DNA of 64,000 nucleotides from positions 34,470 to 98,469 of the forward strand of contig CAKUBG010000006.1 of NCBI GenBank assembly GCA_934636825.1, given 5' to 3'. The notes under the pieces were generated by a model. The model searched no databases. It was given only the letters and a program-made list of their open reading frames with translations, and was not told the origin of the DNA. How positions within the stretch are numbered: position 1 is the first letter of the stretch; each line of letters begins with the position of its first letter. Of this stretch, positions 7,718 through 16,359 are shown piece after piece. The translations under genes were made by a program, and so were the position numbers. The DNA comes from an uncultured bacterium. Its GTDB lineage: Bacteria > Vulcanimicrobiota > Xenobia > Xenobiales > Xenobiaceae.

Positions 7718-10297
7718 ATGATTGGTACTACAGTTGCAGATCGTTATGAAATAATTTCTCAGCTTGGCATGGGGGGAATGGCCAAAGTTTATAAGGCTAA
7801 AGACTTAAACTTGGGGCGTGATGTGGCCCTTAAAGTGTTGCTTGAGTCTGTGTCAGGCGATCCCGAATTTAGGGAACGTTTTCGGCGTGAGGCTAGAGCC
7901 AGCGCTGCTCTGTCTCATCCCAACATTGTTCAAGTTTACGATTTCTTTGAGGCTGGCAAAGACGTTTTTATCGTTATGGAGCTGGTCGACGGTCGCGATT
8001 TGCGCGATTGCTTACAAGAACGCGGCCGTTTAGAAATAGATGAAGCTATACGCATAACTCTAGATGTGTTGTCTGCTTTGGAATTTGCCCATTCACGTGG
8101 CGTAGTTCATCGCGATATTTCTGCTCGCAACGTGATGTTAAGTCGCGACGGCACTGTCAAAGTTGCCGATTTTGGCATTGCGCGTATTGTTGGCGAACGC
8201 ACTCTTACCCAAGATGGTGAACTTATAGGCTCAGTGCAATATATTTCACCTGAGCAAGCTAGCGGCGGCCATGCCACTCCGGCTGCCGACATATACTCCA
8301 CAGGCGTTCTTCTTTACGAAATGCTCACCGGAGAGCTGCCTTTTAGCTCCGACAATGTGGTGAAATTGGCTTTGATGCATGTGCAAACACCTGCGCCCAA
8401 GCCCTCGGCAACTCGCCCAGAAATATCTGAAGCTCTAGATAATATCGTGCTCAAGGCTATGGCTAAAAATCCGGCTCAGCGTTATCGCACAGCTGCCGAG
8501 ATGACCGCCGCTTTGTTGGCTTTGCGCACTACAGCTGCACCGAGCATCGTTGCCGGGCAAGTTATGCCTGTAGCTACGGTGTCGCCTAGTGCAGTGCCGC
8601 CCGCTGCTCCTTCTCCCAATGCCACTTCGTACGCCAATCAGAATGTATCGACTGTGGCTACTTCTGTAAGTCATGTTGGCATGGCTGCTTCTGGCGTAGG
8701 CACAGCTTCCGCGAGTGTATCTGCAGCGGGAGTAGCCACTGGAGAAGCTGTCGGCAATTTGGGCATTCCGGCAGAGCGTACCATGTTGCGCACACGTTTG
8801 CCACAAAACTTAATTAAAATGCACGAAGATTCCCAAACCGGCCCCACACGCCCCTTGGACGATTCTTCGCCTGTAGATACTGTAGATATTAGCGATTACG
8901 AAGACGAGGAATATCAAGATCCAGAGCAAGGAGAATACGATCAGTATTATTCAGAAGATGGAGAACCTTTAGAAGATGGTGTAGGCGAAGAATACGCTCA
9001 AACCGAAGGCGATTCCGAGTCTGGCTCTGTCAATAAGAGCTTGGGCATGATTATTGCCGTAAGTTTAACTATTCTTATTGCTTTTGTGGCTGGCGTCACT
9101 TGGGTCAATTTAAATTCTGCTCCCAATGTGAATGTACCATCAATAGTGGGGCAAAAGTTGGCCCAAGCTCGCGAGACGATTAAAGAGGCCGGTTTGCGCT
9201 TGGAAGTGCGCTCACAAAAATATCAAGCTGGAGCCAAGCCTGGAGTAGTGTTGCACCAAGAGCCAGACGGAGGCGCCCAACTGGTCAAAGATGGTGTAGT
9301 TTGGGTCGATGTCAGTATTGGCCGTGAGCTGGTTGCTGTGCCCGATTTAAGCGGTTTTACCGAAGAGCGAGCGTGCGAAGAATTGGATAAAGACGGTTTA
9401 GTCTATACTATTGTGCCTAAAGAGAGCAGCGCTCCGGTGGGTACAGTTTTTGCTCAGGAGCCTGAAGCTGGACAAGAAATTGCCGTTGGCAACGAAGTTA
9501 CCGTCTTTATCAGTTTGGGTAAAGGTGAAGACGCCATTCCTGATTTGAGTGGTATGAGCTTAAAGAGCGCGGCAGATTTAATGGCCAGTTTGGGTGGCAG
9601 CGTTAAAGTAAGTTCACAAAAGGACGATCCTAAAGTTACCGATGGTACCATTATTTCTCAGGAACCAGCTTCCGGCAAAGCTATGCAACGCGGTACGGTT
9701 GTTTATGTAGTAATATGCCGTCGCAGTGAGACCAAGAAGGCTGCTCCTTCGCTGATTGGCAAAAGTGTTGCCGAGGCTAAGGTCGAAGCTGCCGGCTTGG
9801 GATTAGATTTAGTTGTAGAGGGCGATACTGGTGACAGTGCCCGCGTAGTAACTCAAAAGACTGAGCCGGGAGCAGTATTAAGCAACAATCGTCTGGTAGT
9901 ATCGGCTTCGGCCCAGGTTACTGTGCCAGATGTTTGTACGCAGAGTTACGAGCAAGCTGTGAGCAATTTGCAAAACGCTGGCTTAAAATTAGGCAAGGTT
10001 TCTGCTGCTGCCGGCCAAAATGACAATGTTGTGATAGAACAGTATCCAGGAGCCGGTCAAGTCGCTCCTTTGGGAAGCTCTGTAGATTTAACTGTCACTA
10101 AAGCTGTGGCCGCTGAGCGAGACAACACCGCCGACGAAGATAGTGAAACTGTAAATATTAAGGCCGTTCCTTTGCGTGAACCGGAACCGAGTCCGGTAGC
10201 ACCGAGCCATGATGACGTCGGTTCACATTCAACCGACAGCGGCCATGGTGGCACCAGTTCTGATGTAAATATCGAACTTCCCGGGGATTTGCCCTAA
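7718..10297 (+). CDS. pknB: PASTA-domain Ser/Thr protein kinase (PknB/PrkC/Stk1 type)
   Basis: An 859-residue membrane kinase that senses cell-wall muropeptides and phosphorylates cytoplasmic targets. The kinase domain is at ~1-265: glycine loop QLGMGGMAKVY, lysine in VALKVL, catalytic loop VVHRDISARN, DFG in VADFGIAR and SPE after the activation loop. A Pro/Ala/Ser-rich then acidic juxtamembrane region follows. One transmembrane segment lies near 445-470 (MIIAVSLTILIAFVAGV). Five extracellular PASTA repeats follow, recognisable by VPSIVG, VPDLSG, IPDLSG, APSLIG and VPDVC starts. The catalytic loop is odd: HRDISARN rather than HRDxKPxN, so the usual lysine is Ser and an Arg sits at +4 as in tyrosine kinases. 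It heads an operon with a second PASTA protein and rpe; kinase-rpe synteny is known from Bacillota (prpC-prkC-rsgA-rpe). Confidence 0.93.
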   Translation: MIGTTVADRYEIISQLGMGGMAKVYKAKDLNLGRDVALKVLLESVSGDPEFRERFRREARASAALSHPNIVQVYDFFEAGKDVFIVMELVDGRDLRDCLQERGRLEIDEAIRITLDVLSALEFAHSRGVVHRDISARNVMLSRDGTVKVADFGIARIVGERTLTQDGELIGSVQYISPEQASGGHATPAADIYSTGVLLYEMLTGELPFSSDNVVKLALMHVQTPAPKPSATRPEISEALDNIVLKAMAKNPAQRYRTAAEMTAALLALRTTAAPSIVAGQVMPVATVSPSAVPPAAPSPNATSYANQNVSTVATSVSHVGMAASGVGTASASVSAAGVATGEAVGNLGIPAERTMLRTRLPQNLIKMHEDSQTGPTRPLDDSSPVDTVDISDYEDEEYQDPEQGEYDQYYSEDGEPLEDGVGEEYAQTEGDSESGSVNKSLGMIIAVSLTILIAFVAGVTWVNLNSAPNVNVPSIVGQKLAQARETIKEAGLRLEVRSQKYQAGAKPGVVLHQEPDGGAQLVKDGVVWVDVSIGRELVAVPDLSGFTEERACEELDKDGLVYTIVPKESSAPVGTVFAQEPEAGQEIAVGNEVTVFISLGKGEDAIPDLSGMSLKSAADLMASLGGSVKVSSQKDDPKVTDGTIISQEPASGKAMQRGTVVYVVICRRSETKKAAPSLIGKSVAEAKVEAAGLGLDLVVEGDTGDSARVVTQKTEPGAVLSNNRLVVSASAQVTVPDVCTQSYEQAVSNLQNAGLKLGKVSAAAGQNDNVVIEQYPGAGQVAPLGSSVDLTVTKAVAAERDNTADEDSETVNIKAVPLREPEPSPVAPSHDDVGSHSTDSGHGGTSSDVNIELPGDLP

Positions 10298-10353
10298 AAC
10301 AATCATTTATGAGGTATAAAAATGCTATATGAGAGAGGAGCCAACCGTACATC

Positions 10354-11727
10354 ATGGGCGACGAGGTAAATAATAAATCCGGCGAGGCTGTAAAGCTTGG
10401 CAAGAAAAAGCTGGAGCTAAAGCCCAGCAAGGCCCTGAACGGTAAAAGTCTAGGCGAAAACAAAATAGCTCCTTCCGAGACCAAATTGCCTCAAAGCAAG
10501 GCCGATTCGGCTGAACTTGAGTCTCAGTCTCCGGTTGAGTCGAGCTCTAAGGCCGCTACAGAAGCTAAAGTGGCGCCTAAAGCAGAGGAGTCTCGGGCAA
10601 CTGGCGTGGTCGATAGTGGCTCGGAGAAGGAGACCAAACACCTGGCTCCTCCTTTACCCTCGGACGACAAGAATATGAGTCAAGATGGCCAGCTTGAAGC
10701 TGTAGCCACTCAAACCGAAGCCAAAACAAAATCGGAAAATAGCGATCCTTGGTTGTCGGTCGCCTGCTGGAAAAAATTGCTTTGGGGACTATTTAAAACG
10801 GCTGTTTTCCTTATAGTGGTAGTTTCTGCTATCGTCTTCGGGACTGTTTTGGGTGTAACGGTCTACCGCACCTATTTTGCCATTCCTGACGAAATTGAAG
10901 TGCCTGCCATTGAAGGTAAAGATTTTGCCGTTGCCAATGAATTGCTTAAAAAGGTCGGCTTGCGCCTACGCATAGAGGAAGGGCGACACAATACCAAATT
11001 CCCCGATCGCATTGTTATATCCCAAGATCCGCCCAAAGGACGTGTAGTGCGCAAAAATAGAGAAATTTTGGCCGTGGTCAGTTTGGGGCCGGAACAGTAC
11101 AAAGTGCCCGATCTTAAAGGGTTGAGTTTGCGTGAAGTTAAAAAATCACTCAACAATAATAAACTTTACCTGGGCAAAGTAACCTATAGTCCTAAAAATC
11201 CTAATCGCCCCGATGAAGTTTTAGAACAAAAGCCTTTGCCTGGCACGTTGGCTCTCAAAGGCACCAAGGTGAATATTGTAGTTAATAAAGGCTTGGGTAT
11301 GTCTAGGGTGAGCGTACCTGATTGCAGCGGTCGCACTTTAGCTCGCGTTGGGCCGGTGCTTAAGAAAGCTGGCCTCAACTTGGGCAAGGTTATTTGGTCT
11401 GTTTCCGATCGACCTGCTGGCGAAGTCCTCTCTCAAAATCCGCCCAGCGGAGCTGCTGTAATGAGCGATAGCGAAATCGCTTTGGAAGTTTCGGCCGGTT
11501 CTTCCCAAAGTCGCATTTTAGTACATCATAAATTGGAAATTTTCTTGCCCGGCGGCAGCGAGCCCAACGAATTGCGCGTAGTTGTACTCAGCCCCGAAGG
11601 TGAAGAAGAAGTCTATCGCGCTTCTCATGTACTTAGCGATGTGGTCACCCTTTGGGTTACTGGCCCCAAGGGTAGTGACGCCGAAGTTTACTTAAACGAC
11701 AAATTATTTATGAGGGATAAGCTTTAA
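10354..11727 (+). CDS. PASTA-domain membrane protein without a kinase domain
   Basis: A 457-residue protein: a ~140-residue cytoplasmic N-terminus rich in Lys, Glu, Ser and Ala, one transmembrane segment near 150-170 (TAVFLIVVVSAIVFGTVL), three PASTA repeats outside (starting at VPAIEG, VPDLKG and VPDCSG) and a C-terminal beta-rich region of ~85 residues that I do not recognise. It lies 56 bases after the PASTA kinase and its stop directly abuts the rpe ATG, so all three are probably one transcript. Without catalytic motifs it may bind peptidoglycan fragments alongside the kinase, as an accessory sensor or competitor; that role is inference. Confidence 0.85.
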   Translation: MGDEVNNKSGEAVKLGKKKLELKPSKALNGKSLGENKIAPSETKLPQSKADSAELESQSPVESSSKAATEAKVAPKAEESRATGVVDSGSEKETKHLAPPLPSDDKNMSQDGQLEAVATQTEAKTKSENSDPWLSVACWKKLLWGLFKTAVFLIVVVSAIVFGTVLGVTVYRTYFAIPDEIEVPAIEGKDFAVANELLKKVGLRLRIEEGRHNTKFPDRIVISQDPPKGRVVRKNREILAVVSLGPEQYKVPDLKGLSLREVKKSLNNNKLYLGKVTYSPKNPNRPDEVLEQKPLPGTLALKGTKVNIVVNKGLGMSRVSVPDCSGRTLARVGPVLKKAGLNLGKVIWSVSDRPAGEVLSQNPPSGAAVMSDSEIALEVSAGSSQSRILVHHKLEIFLPGGSEPNELRVVVLSPEGEEEVYRASHVLSDVVTLWVTGPKGSDAEVYLNDKLFMRDKL

Positions 11728-12369
11728 ATGAATAAAATACTTGTTTCCGCTTCCGTATTGTCTGCCGATTTTCTCCACTTGGCCGATGACGTTGCTCGTG
11801 TTTGCCAAGCCGGAGCCGATCAATTGCATGTCGATATTATGGATGGCCATTATGTGCCGAACTTAAGTTTTGGTGGGCCGCTTTTAAAAGCTTTTGCTAA
11901 AGTTAGCCCTGTGCCTCTGGACGTTCATTTTATGGTGACTAATCCTATGGATTATGTGGATTTGTGCCGCCAATGTAACGTAAAGACCATGACTGTGCAT
12001 CCTGAAGTGGTAGTCCATTTGGATAAAGCTTTGGCCCAAATACGTGAAGCCGGTATGGAAGCTGGTGTGGCTTTAAATCCGGCTACGCCTCCGGAAGTAT
12101 TAGAATATGTGGCCGACAAGATTGATTTCGCTTTAGTTATGAGTGTCAATCCAGGTTTTTCTGGTCAGAAATTCATAAGCTCGGCCGTAAAAAAAATAGC
12201 CAAACTTAGAGCTATGTTGGGTGACAAAGTTCGTATCGGTATAGACGGTGGGGTTACGGCACAGACAGCTCCCCAGTGCTTAAAGGCCGGAGCCGATGTT
12301 TTGATTGCTGCGACGGCTATTTTCGGCCAACAGGACTATGCTCAGGCTATACAAGCTTTGCGCGGCTGA
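11728..12369 (+). CDS. rpe: Ribulose-phosphate 3-epimerase
   Basis: Interconverts ribulose 5-phosphate and xylulose 5-phosphate in the pentose phosphate pathway, in the cytoplasm. At 213 residues it has normal length and the family signatures along a TIM barrel: ILSADF near the N-terminus, HVDIMDGHYVPNLSFG with the metal-binding His and Asp, DVHFMV, MSVNPGFSGQ and the phosphate-binding GIDGGV. The ATG follows the stop of the preceding PASTA gene with no spacer, implying translational coupling. Its place behind a PASTA kinase matches the Bacillota arrangement, with rsgA missing. Confidence 0.97.
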   Translation: MNKILVSASVLSADFLHLADDVARVCQAGADQLHVDIMDGHYVPNLSFGGPLLKAFAKVSPVPLDVHFMVTNPMDYVDLCRQCNVKTMTVHPEVVVHLDKALAQIREAGMEAGVALNPATPPEVLEYVADKIDFALVMSVNPGFSGQKFISSAVKKIAKLRAMLGDKVRIGIDGGVTAQTAPQCLKAGADVLIAATAIFGQQDYAQAIQALRG

Positions 12370-12418
12370 AATATAGCTGAATAAGAAAACACGGGAGTGA
12401 GGCCAAAACTGCGAGCAT

Positions 12419-13750
12419 ATGGAAAGAATGCAAGAAAGACTTGTTTATTTGCGGTTAACCGTTTTATTCGTTCTGTCGGCATTTTTAGCCGGGTGCTCGC
12501 TTTTGGGCTATTTTGACGCCAGCCTCTCGGTTTCTGTCACCAATGATAAAAACCACCTTTTGGCTGTAGAAGGCCGAACCAGTATGCCCGACGAGACTCC
12601 GGTAAGCGTAGTTCTGCGCGAAGATAAAGAAGTTTTGGCCAAGGGTAGCACTGTCGTAAAAAGTGGCGCTTTTGCCGTAACTTTGGATTTAAGCACGGCG
12701 CCGGGCAATTGCGCTTTGGGGCTAGATGTTGTTTTGGATCCTTCTCAAGGGCCAGAATCGGTGCAAAAAGTTACTGGCAAGCGTGGAGAATACCTTTATG
12801 GCGAACAAGTAGAGGAAGTTGGCAATTTATATTTGCTCACGGAGCGCTTGCGCTTAGTTTTGCCTATGGATAGACGCACTGTCGCTATACGCAGAGCCAT
12901 GTCCGGCGATTACAATTTGGCTATAGCCAACCTTGAAGACATGCTTGTGGTGGAGCCAGACGACCAAGACTTAAAAGCTTGGTTGGCTTATGCCTTGCTC
13001 AACCGCGATCCCCACGAAGACAAATTGGGCTCGCAAGCTTACCAACTTTTGGCCAATGTAAAAGTGGATCGATTGGGGGAGCCTTTGCGTACTTATTGCA
13101 AAAAGTGGGTCGATCGCTTGCAACAACTAAAAACTGAACAAGCCAAAGAAAATGAGCGCAAGGCGGCTATAGCCAAAACTTTAGCTAAACGAGAAGCTCT
13201 CAAAAGCAAGTTGGAAGCTGGCAAATTCTTGGGCGGAGTCTACTTAGGCGCTACCGCCAGAGAAGTATACGAGTTGGCTATTCCGGAAAAATATCCGGTT
13301 TGGTCTGGTGATATTATTATTTACCACATGCCTGATCGCAATGTGGAAGTCCATTTTGATGGTAAAACTTCTGAAGTTATTGAAGTTCACAGCGAAGATC
13401 CCAAATTCTCTGCCAAAAACAACGTTGGTGTAGGTAGCTCTCTTATTGACGCGGCTGTGGCTTATCCAGATGGGCGTTTAACTATGGGGCCTGCCGAAGC
13501 TCAATCGGACGGTACTTCAGTAACTTTTGGTGAATATGCTTGTCCTGAAGGATTAGTTTTTTATATAAAACGCCTTACTGCGGCTGACGGCTTAATTCTC
13601 AGTGAGAAGGTTAAGGGATTATCCGTTATTCCGCCTTTCCAGTGGGATAATGAAGACGTCGAATTGGATGAAAGCTCAGAGATAAATGCTGATCGCGTTG
13701 GCGAAGCTCTAGTTGACGATAGCAGTTACCCTAAATCTAGCAAAAAATAG
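12419..13750 (+). CDS. Predicted lipoprotein with TPR-like segment
   Basis: A 443-residue exported protein. The N-terminus has a hydrophobic stretch ending in the lipobox LAGC, so it should be lipid-anchored. Residues ~35-140 look beta-rich. A TPR-like helical pair (AIANLEDMLVVEPDDQ, AWLAYALLNRD) and a charged coiled-coil stretch rich in Lys, Glu and Ala follow near 160-265, then a mixed alpha/beta C-terminal domain. I do not recognise the family. ATG codons at 12419 and 12428 are both possible. It closes the PASTA kinase operon, so an envelope function is likely but unproven. Confidence 0.7.
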   Translation: MERMQERLVYLRLTVLFVLSAFLAGCSLLGYFDASLSVSVTNDKNHLLAVEGRTSMPDETPVSVVLREDKEVLAKGSTVVKSGAFAVTLDLSTAPGNCALGLDVVLDPSQGPESVQKVTGKRGEYLYGEQVEEVGNLYLLTERLRLVLPMDRRTVAIRRAMSGDYNLAIANLEDMLVVEPDDQDLKAWLAYALLNRDPHEDKLGSQAYQLLANVKVDRLGEPLRTYCKKWVDRLQQLKTEQAKENERKAAIAKTLAKREALKSKLEAGKFLGGVYLGATAREVYELAIPEKYPVWSGDIIIYHMPDRNVEVHFDGKTSEVIEVHSEDPKFSAKNNVGVGSSLIDAAVAYPDGRLTMGPAEAQSDGTSVTFGEYACPEGLVFYIKRLTAADGLILSEKVKGLSVIPPFQWDNEDVELDESSEINADRVGEALVDDSSYPKSSKK

Positions 13751-13770
13751 GCAACTATCGAGCTATATAA

Positions 13771-13808
13771 GGTTCTGCAAAAAAAAGTTTGAGTTTTTTT
13801 GCAGAACC
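13771..13808. terminator. A/T-rich hairpin after the kinase operon
   Basis: Arms GGTTCTGC plus an A-run and a T-run plus GCAGAACC form a near-perfect inverted repeat just after the lipoprotein stop. It has no long U-tract beyond the stem, so terminator activity is likely but not certain. Confidence 0.5.
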
Positions 13809-13895
13809 CCTTGCCAAATGCCATACAGCCTGCTATACTCTCACACGTCGAGAGCAGAGGCTAGCGACAAAGCGAGAATGAGTTCTCGGTGTTCC

Positions 13896-13970
13896 GCGAG
13901 AGTGGCTCAGCGGTAGAGCATCGGCTTCCCAAGCCGACGGTCGCGAGTTCGAATCTCGTCTCTCGCTCCA
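13896..13970 (+). tRNA. tRNA-Gly (CCC)
   Basis: A cloverleaf can be folded: acceptor arm GCGAGAG/CTCTCGC, anticodon stem TCGGC/GCCGA with loop TTCCCAA giving anticodon CCC, and T loop TTCGAAT. Discriminator T and CCA are encoded. It is the first of three closely spaced tRNA genes. Confidence 0.95.
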
Positions 13971-13983
13971 GATAAAAAGAGAT

Positions 13984-14057
13984 GGCGTTGTGGCCGAGTG
14001 GCTAGGCGGAGGTCTGCAAAACCTCTTACAGCAGTTCAATTCTGCTCGACGCCTCCA
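13984..14057 (+). tRNA. tRNA-Cys (GCA)
   Basis: Acceptor arm GGCGTTG/CGACGCC, anticodon stem GAGGT/ACCTC with loop CTGCAAA giving anticodon GCA, T loop TTCAATT, and encoded CCA. It lies 13 bases after tRNA-Gly. Confidence 0.95.
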
Positions 14058-14065
14058 AAGGAAAT

Positions 14066-14142
<77 letters not shown>

Positions 14143-14150
14143 ATTCCGGT

Positions 14151-14184
14151 AAAAATCTCACTTCATAGGGAAGTGGGATTTTTT
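14151..14184 (+). terminator. Terminator of the tRNA cluster
   Basis: Stem AATCTCACTTC / GAAGTGGGATT with loop ATAGG, followed by a T-run. Confidence 0.85.
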
Positions 14185-14217
14185 ATTGCATCAATTCTAG
14201 ATCGCAATTGTAAAAAC

Positions 14218-14257
14218 AAGAAAGCCGCTCCCATTACAAGATAGGAGCGGCTTTCTT
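14218..14257. terminator. Bidirectional terminator between tRNAs and the minus-strand gene
   Basis: Arms AAGAAAGCCGCTCC and GGAGCGGCTTTCTT with a 12-base loop, flanked by A/T runs. It lies 16 bases beyond the stop of the minus-strand secreted protein gene. Confidence 0.85.
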
Positions 14258-14273
14258 TGATTGAAAAAGCAAA

Positions 14274-14816
14274 TTATAAGTCGGCTTTGGCAGCTCTTCT
14301 AGCTAAAAGAATTAAATCGTTGTCGTTCATTTTAGACCAAGTCATCAATACATAGCGTGTTTTATTATATTCCCAGCTAGCTGCTTTGGCTCCGCAAGTA
14401 TATTCGGAAATAAAACCGTTGATTTTGGCTCCTTTGGAAGTTTGCATAGAGAAGCTCTTAGGTTTATTGACAGTTTGCTTCATGCGTTTGCTGTCAATTA
14501 AAGATTCGTTGGGGTGCTTGGTGGCACGATAGTTTAAATCCATACCCTTATAGCCGGAAACAATTTCACAAATACAACTATTGACAATAATATATCGTAC
14601 AACTTGGCAACCGAAGATGGGGGACAACTTTATTTTACATTCGTCGGTAAAGGCTTTGGGATTTTTTACTTGGCGTACCGGACTGGGAAGTTGGGCTAAA
14701 AGTTCTACACCGGCTTTTTCTTCTTCGGCATAGGCTTTTTCCGCACTAAAAGCTGCGCTACCTATAATAGATAGTCCTAACAATAAACTTAAACATTTTG
14801 TCAATTGATAATTCAT
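14274..14816 (-). CDS. Secreted protein of unknown function
   Basis: A 180-residue protein with an N-terminal signal peptide: a hydrophobic core LSLLLGLSIIGSAAFS then a likely Ala-X-Ala cleavage near AYA-EE. The mature part has several Cys residues (CKIKL, CQVVR, CICEI, CGAKA), which could form disulfides outside the cytoplasm. A good AGGAGAG Shine-Dalgarno precedes the ATG, which supports it as a real gene. I do not recognise the family. It is a single-gene unit ended by the hairpin at 14218-14257. Confidence 0.65.
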   Translation of the reverse strand: MNYQLTKCLSLLLGLSIIGSAAFSAEKAYAEEEKAGVELLAQLPSPVRQVKNPKAFTDECKIKLSPIFGCQVVRYIIVNSCICEIVSGYKGMDLNYRATKHPNESLIDSKRMKQTVNKPKSFSMQTSKGAKINGFISEYTCGAKAASWEYNKTRYVLMTWSKMNDNDLILLARRAAKADL

Positions 14817-14997
14817 AAAAACCTTACACTCTCCTAAAAAGCTTTGCTCGGCTGACTTTTTGACGATATTGGGCTTTTCCTGGCAATTGTGGGCTTTTTC
14901 CCATTAAATGAGCATCTTTGTTTTTGTGTTCGTTTGGCAGGATCCGTTGTTCTCAGAAGAAACTTAGACGGGCTTAGTTTTGGCCTCGAGGTTTTAC

Positions 14998-16359
14998 ATG
15001 GCTTCTAAATTGAATATATTTTATCAAATTTTCTCTTTGAATTACTCTACAGAAGAGTTGCGAGAAAATTTCGCTGTCGGTTGCAATTTAGCTTTGGTCG
15101 GCAGTAGAGAAAATGTTTCGACAATGCTGGAGCTATTGGGGGAACCCGTAGTCAATTTAAGCAATGTCACTTCCCATTCGCGTATTCGCTGTTTGCCTTT
15201 GCCGGATCGTCGCTCTCCGGTAGCCGAAGGCTACAAAAATTTGGATGCGGCTATTATCCACTTGGGCGATGCTGTACCTAGTCCGGAGCATTTGCGCTTT
15301 TGTAGCGAGTGTTTTTCTGCTCGAACTAAGTTACTTTTCCTTACTGACAGTTGCTTAGGAGCGTTATCTCCGGCTTGTATTGTGAACTCTGTGTTTAAGG
15401 CCAATGAGACTGAGCCGCATTTTGTAAGCGATGCTGAGGCCAAACGCTTAGCTGCCGAAGCGCTGGCCAAAACCAAAGAGCCTACAGAACAGCCTCTCGA
15501 AGCTCAAAGCATAGATCCGGCGTGGTTAGCAACTGGGCAGCTTGCTTGTATAGAGCCCAAAGCTGAAAATAAGCTAGTTTCGGAACCGCTTGCTATAGAA
15601 TCTCAAGATGATCATTGGATATCTAATCGTCCAGACACTTGGCCGGAATTAGATAAAGAGCCGCGTTTGGGGCCGGATTGGAAAAGTAGCGATCCTTTGG
15701 CATCCTATATAGTTTCGCCTATAGATATCGATAGAGCAGAATTGGTACCGCGTTTCGATTCCACATTGCCTTCAATTATGGTTCTGAAAACTAGCGATGG
15801 GGGAGCGAGTTTTTACGAATACATCGGCAAAGGGCTGGGCAATTTAGCTTATGCTTTGGCTCGCGATTACAGTTTGTTGCGTGAAAATCTTGTTTCCCAG
15901 ATGATTGCCAAAGATGCTAAAGACTCGGCTGCGGCGGCGGCTGCTTCCGGTTTTACTACTTCCTTGCCATTTGTAGGAGCTTTTTTGGGCTTATTTGCTG
16001 TCTCCGGCGAAACTATTTACATTACAGCCAAACAGCTTCGCCTAGCTTTGCTTATTGGTGCTATTTACGGTCGTCCTGTCGATTTCTTTGCCCGCATTGG
16101 TGAATTGCTGCCGGTAATAGGAGGAGCTTGGGGATGGCGCACGTTAGCTCGGGAGGCTATAGGTTTTATACCTGCTTTAGGGGCCTTAGCTAAAGCGGCT
16201 GTAGCCTGGAGTGGTACTTATACTGTGGGTAAGCTTAGCCAACACTTTTATAAGCAGGGCGAGCAACACATAAGTGACGAGTATAGAGAATATATTGATG
16301 CTGAAGCCAAACATTTGGCCCAGCAGGCAGCTTTAGATTGTTTGAAGAGCAAGCCATGA
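14998..16359 (+). CDS. DUF697-like membrane-associated protein
   Basis: A 453-residue protein. The N-terminal ~150 residues have a Rossmann-like start (NLALVGSRENVSTML) but no proper P-loop, so it looks like a degenerate GTPase-type domain. The C-terminal ~150 residues resemble DUF697, with hydrophobic Ala/Gly-rich helices (SLPFVGAFLGLFAVSGE, LPVIGGAWGWR, FIPALGALAKAA). I chose the ATG at 14998 because GAGG lies six bases before it; an in-frame TTG at 14980 is weaker. Its TGA overlaps the next ATG (ATGA), so it is translationally coupled to the DUF5693 and csaB genes and probably acts with them at the envelope. Function unknown. Confidence 0.65.
   Translation: MASKLNIFYQIFSLNYSTEELRENFAVGCNLALVGSRENVSTMLELLGEPVVNLSNVTSHSRIRCLPLPDRRSPVAEGYKNLDAAIIHLGDAVPSPEHLRFCSECFSARTKLLFLTDSCLGALSPACIVNSVFKANETEPHFVSDAEAKRLAAEALAKTKEPTEQPLEAQSIDPAWLATGQLACIEPKAENKLVSEPLAIESQDDHWISNRPDTWPELDKEPRLGPDWKSSDPLASYIVSPIDIDRAELVPRFDSTLPSIMVLKTSDGGASFYEYIGKGLGNLAYALARDYSLLRENLVSQMIAKDAKDSAAAAAASGFTTSLPFVGAFLGLFAVSGETIYITAKQLRLALLIGAIYGRPVDFFARIGELLPVIGGAWGWRTLAREAIGFIPALGALAKAAVAWSGTYTVGKLSQHFYKQGEQHISDEYREYIDAEAKHLAQQAALDCLKSKP

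Noticed and set aside
1664..10297. Helicase plus kinase as a Mokosh-like defence pair
   Set aside because: The kinase is a PASTA receptor in an rpe operon, a housekeeping arrangement, so adjacency is better explained by chance.
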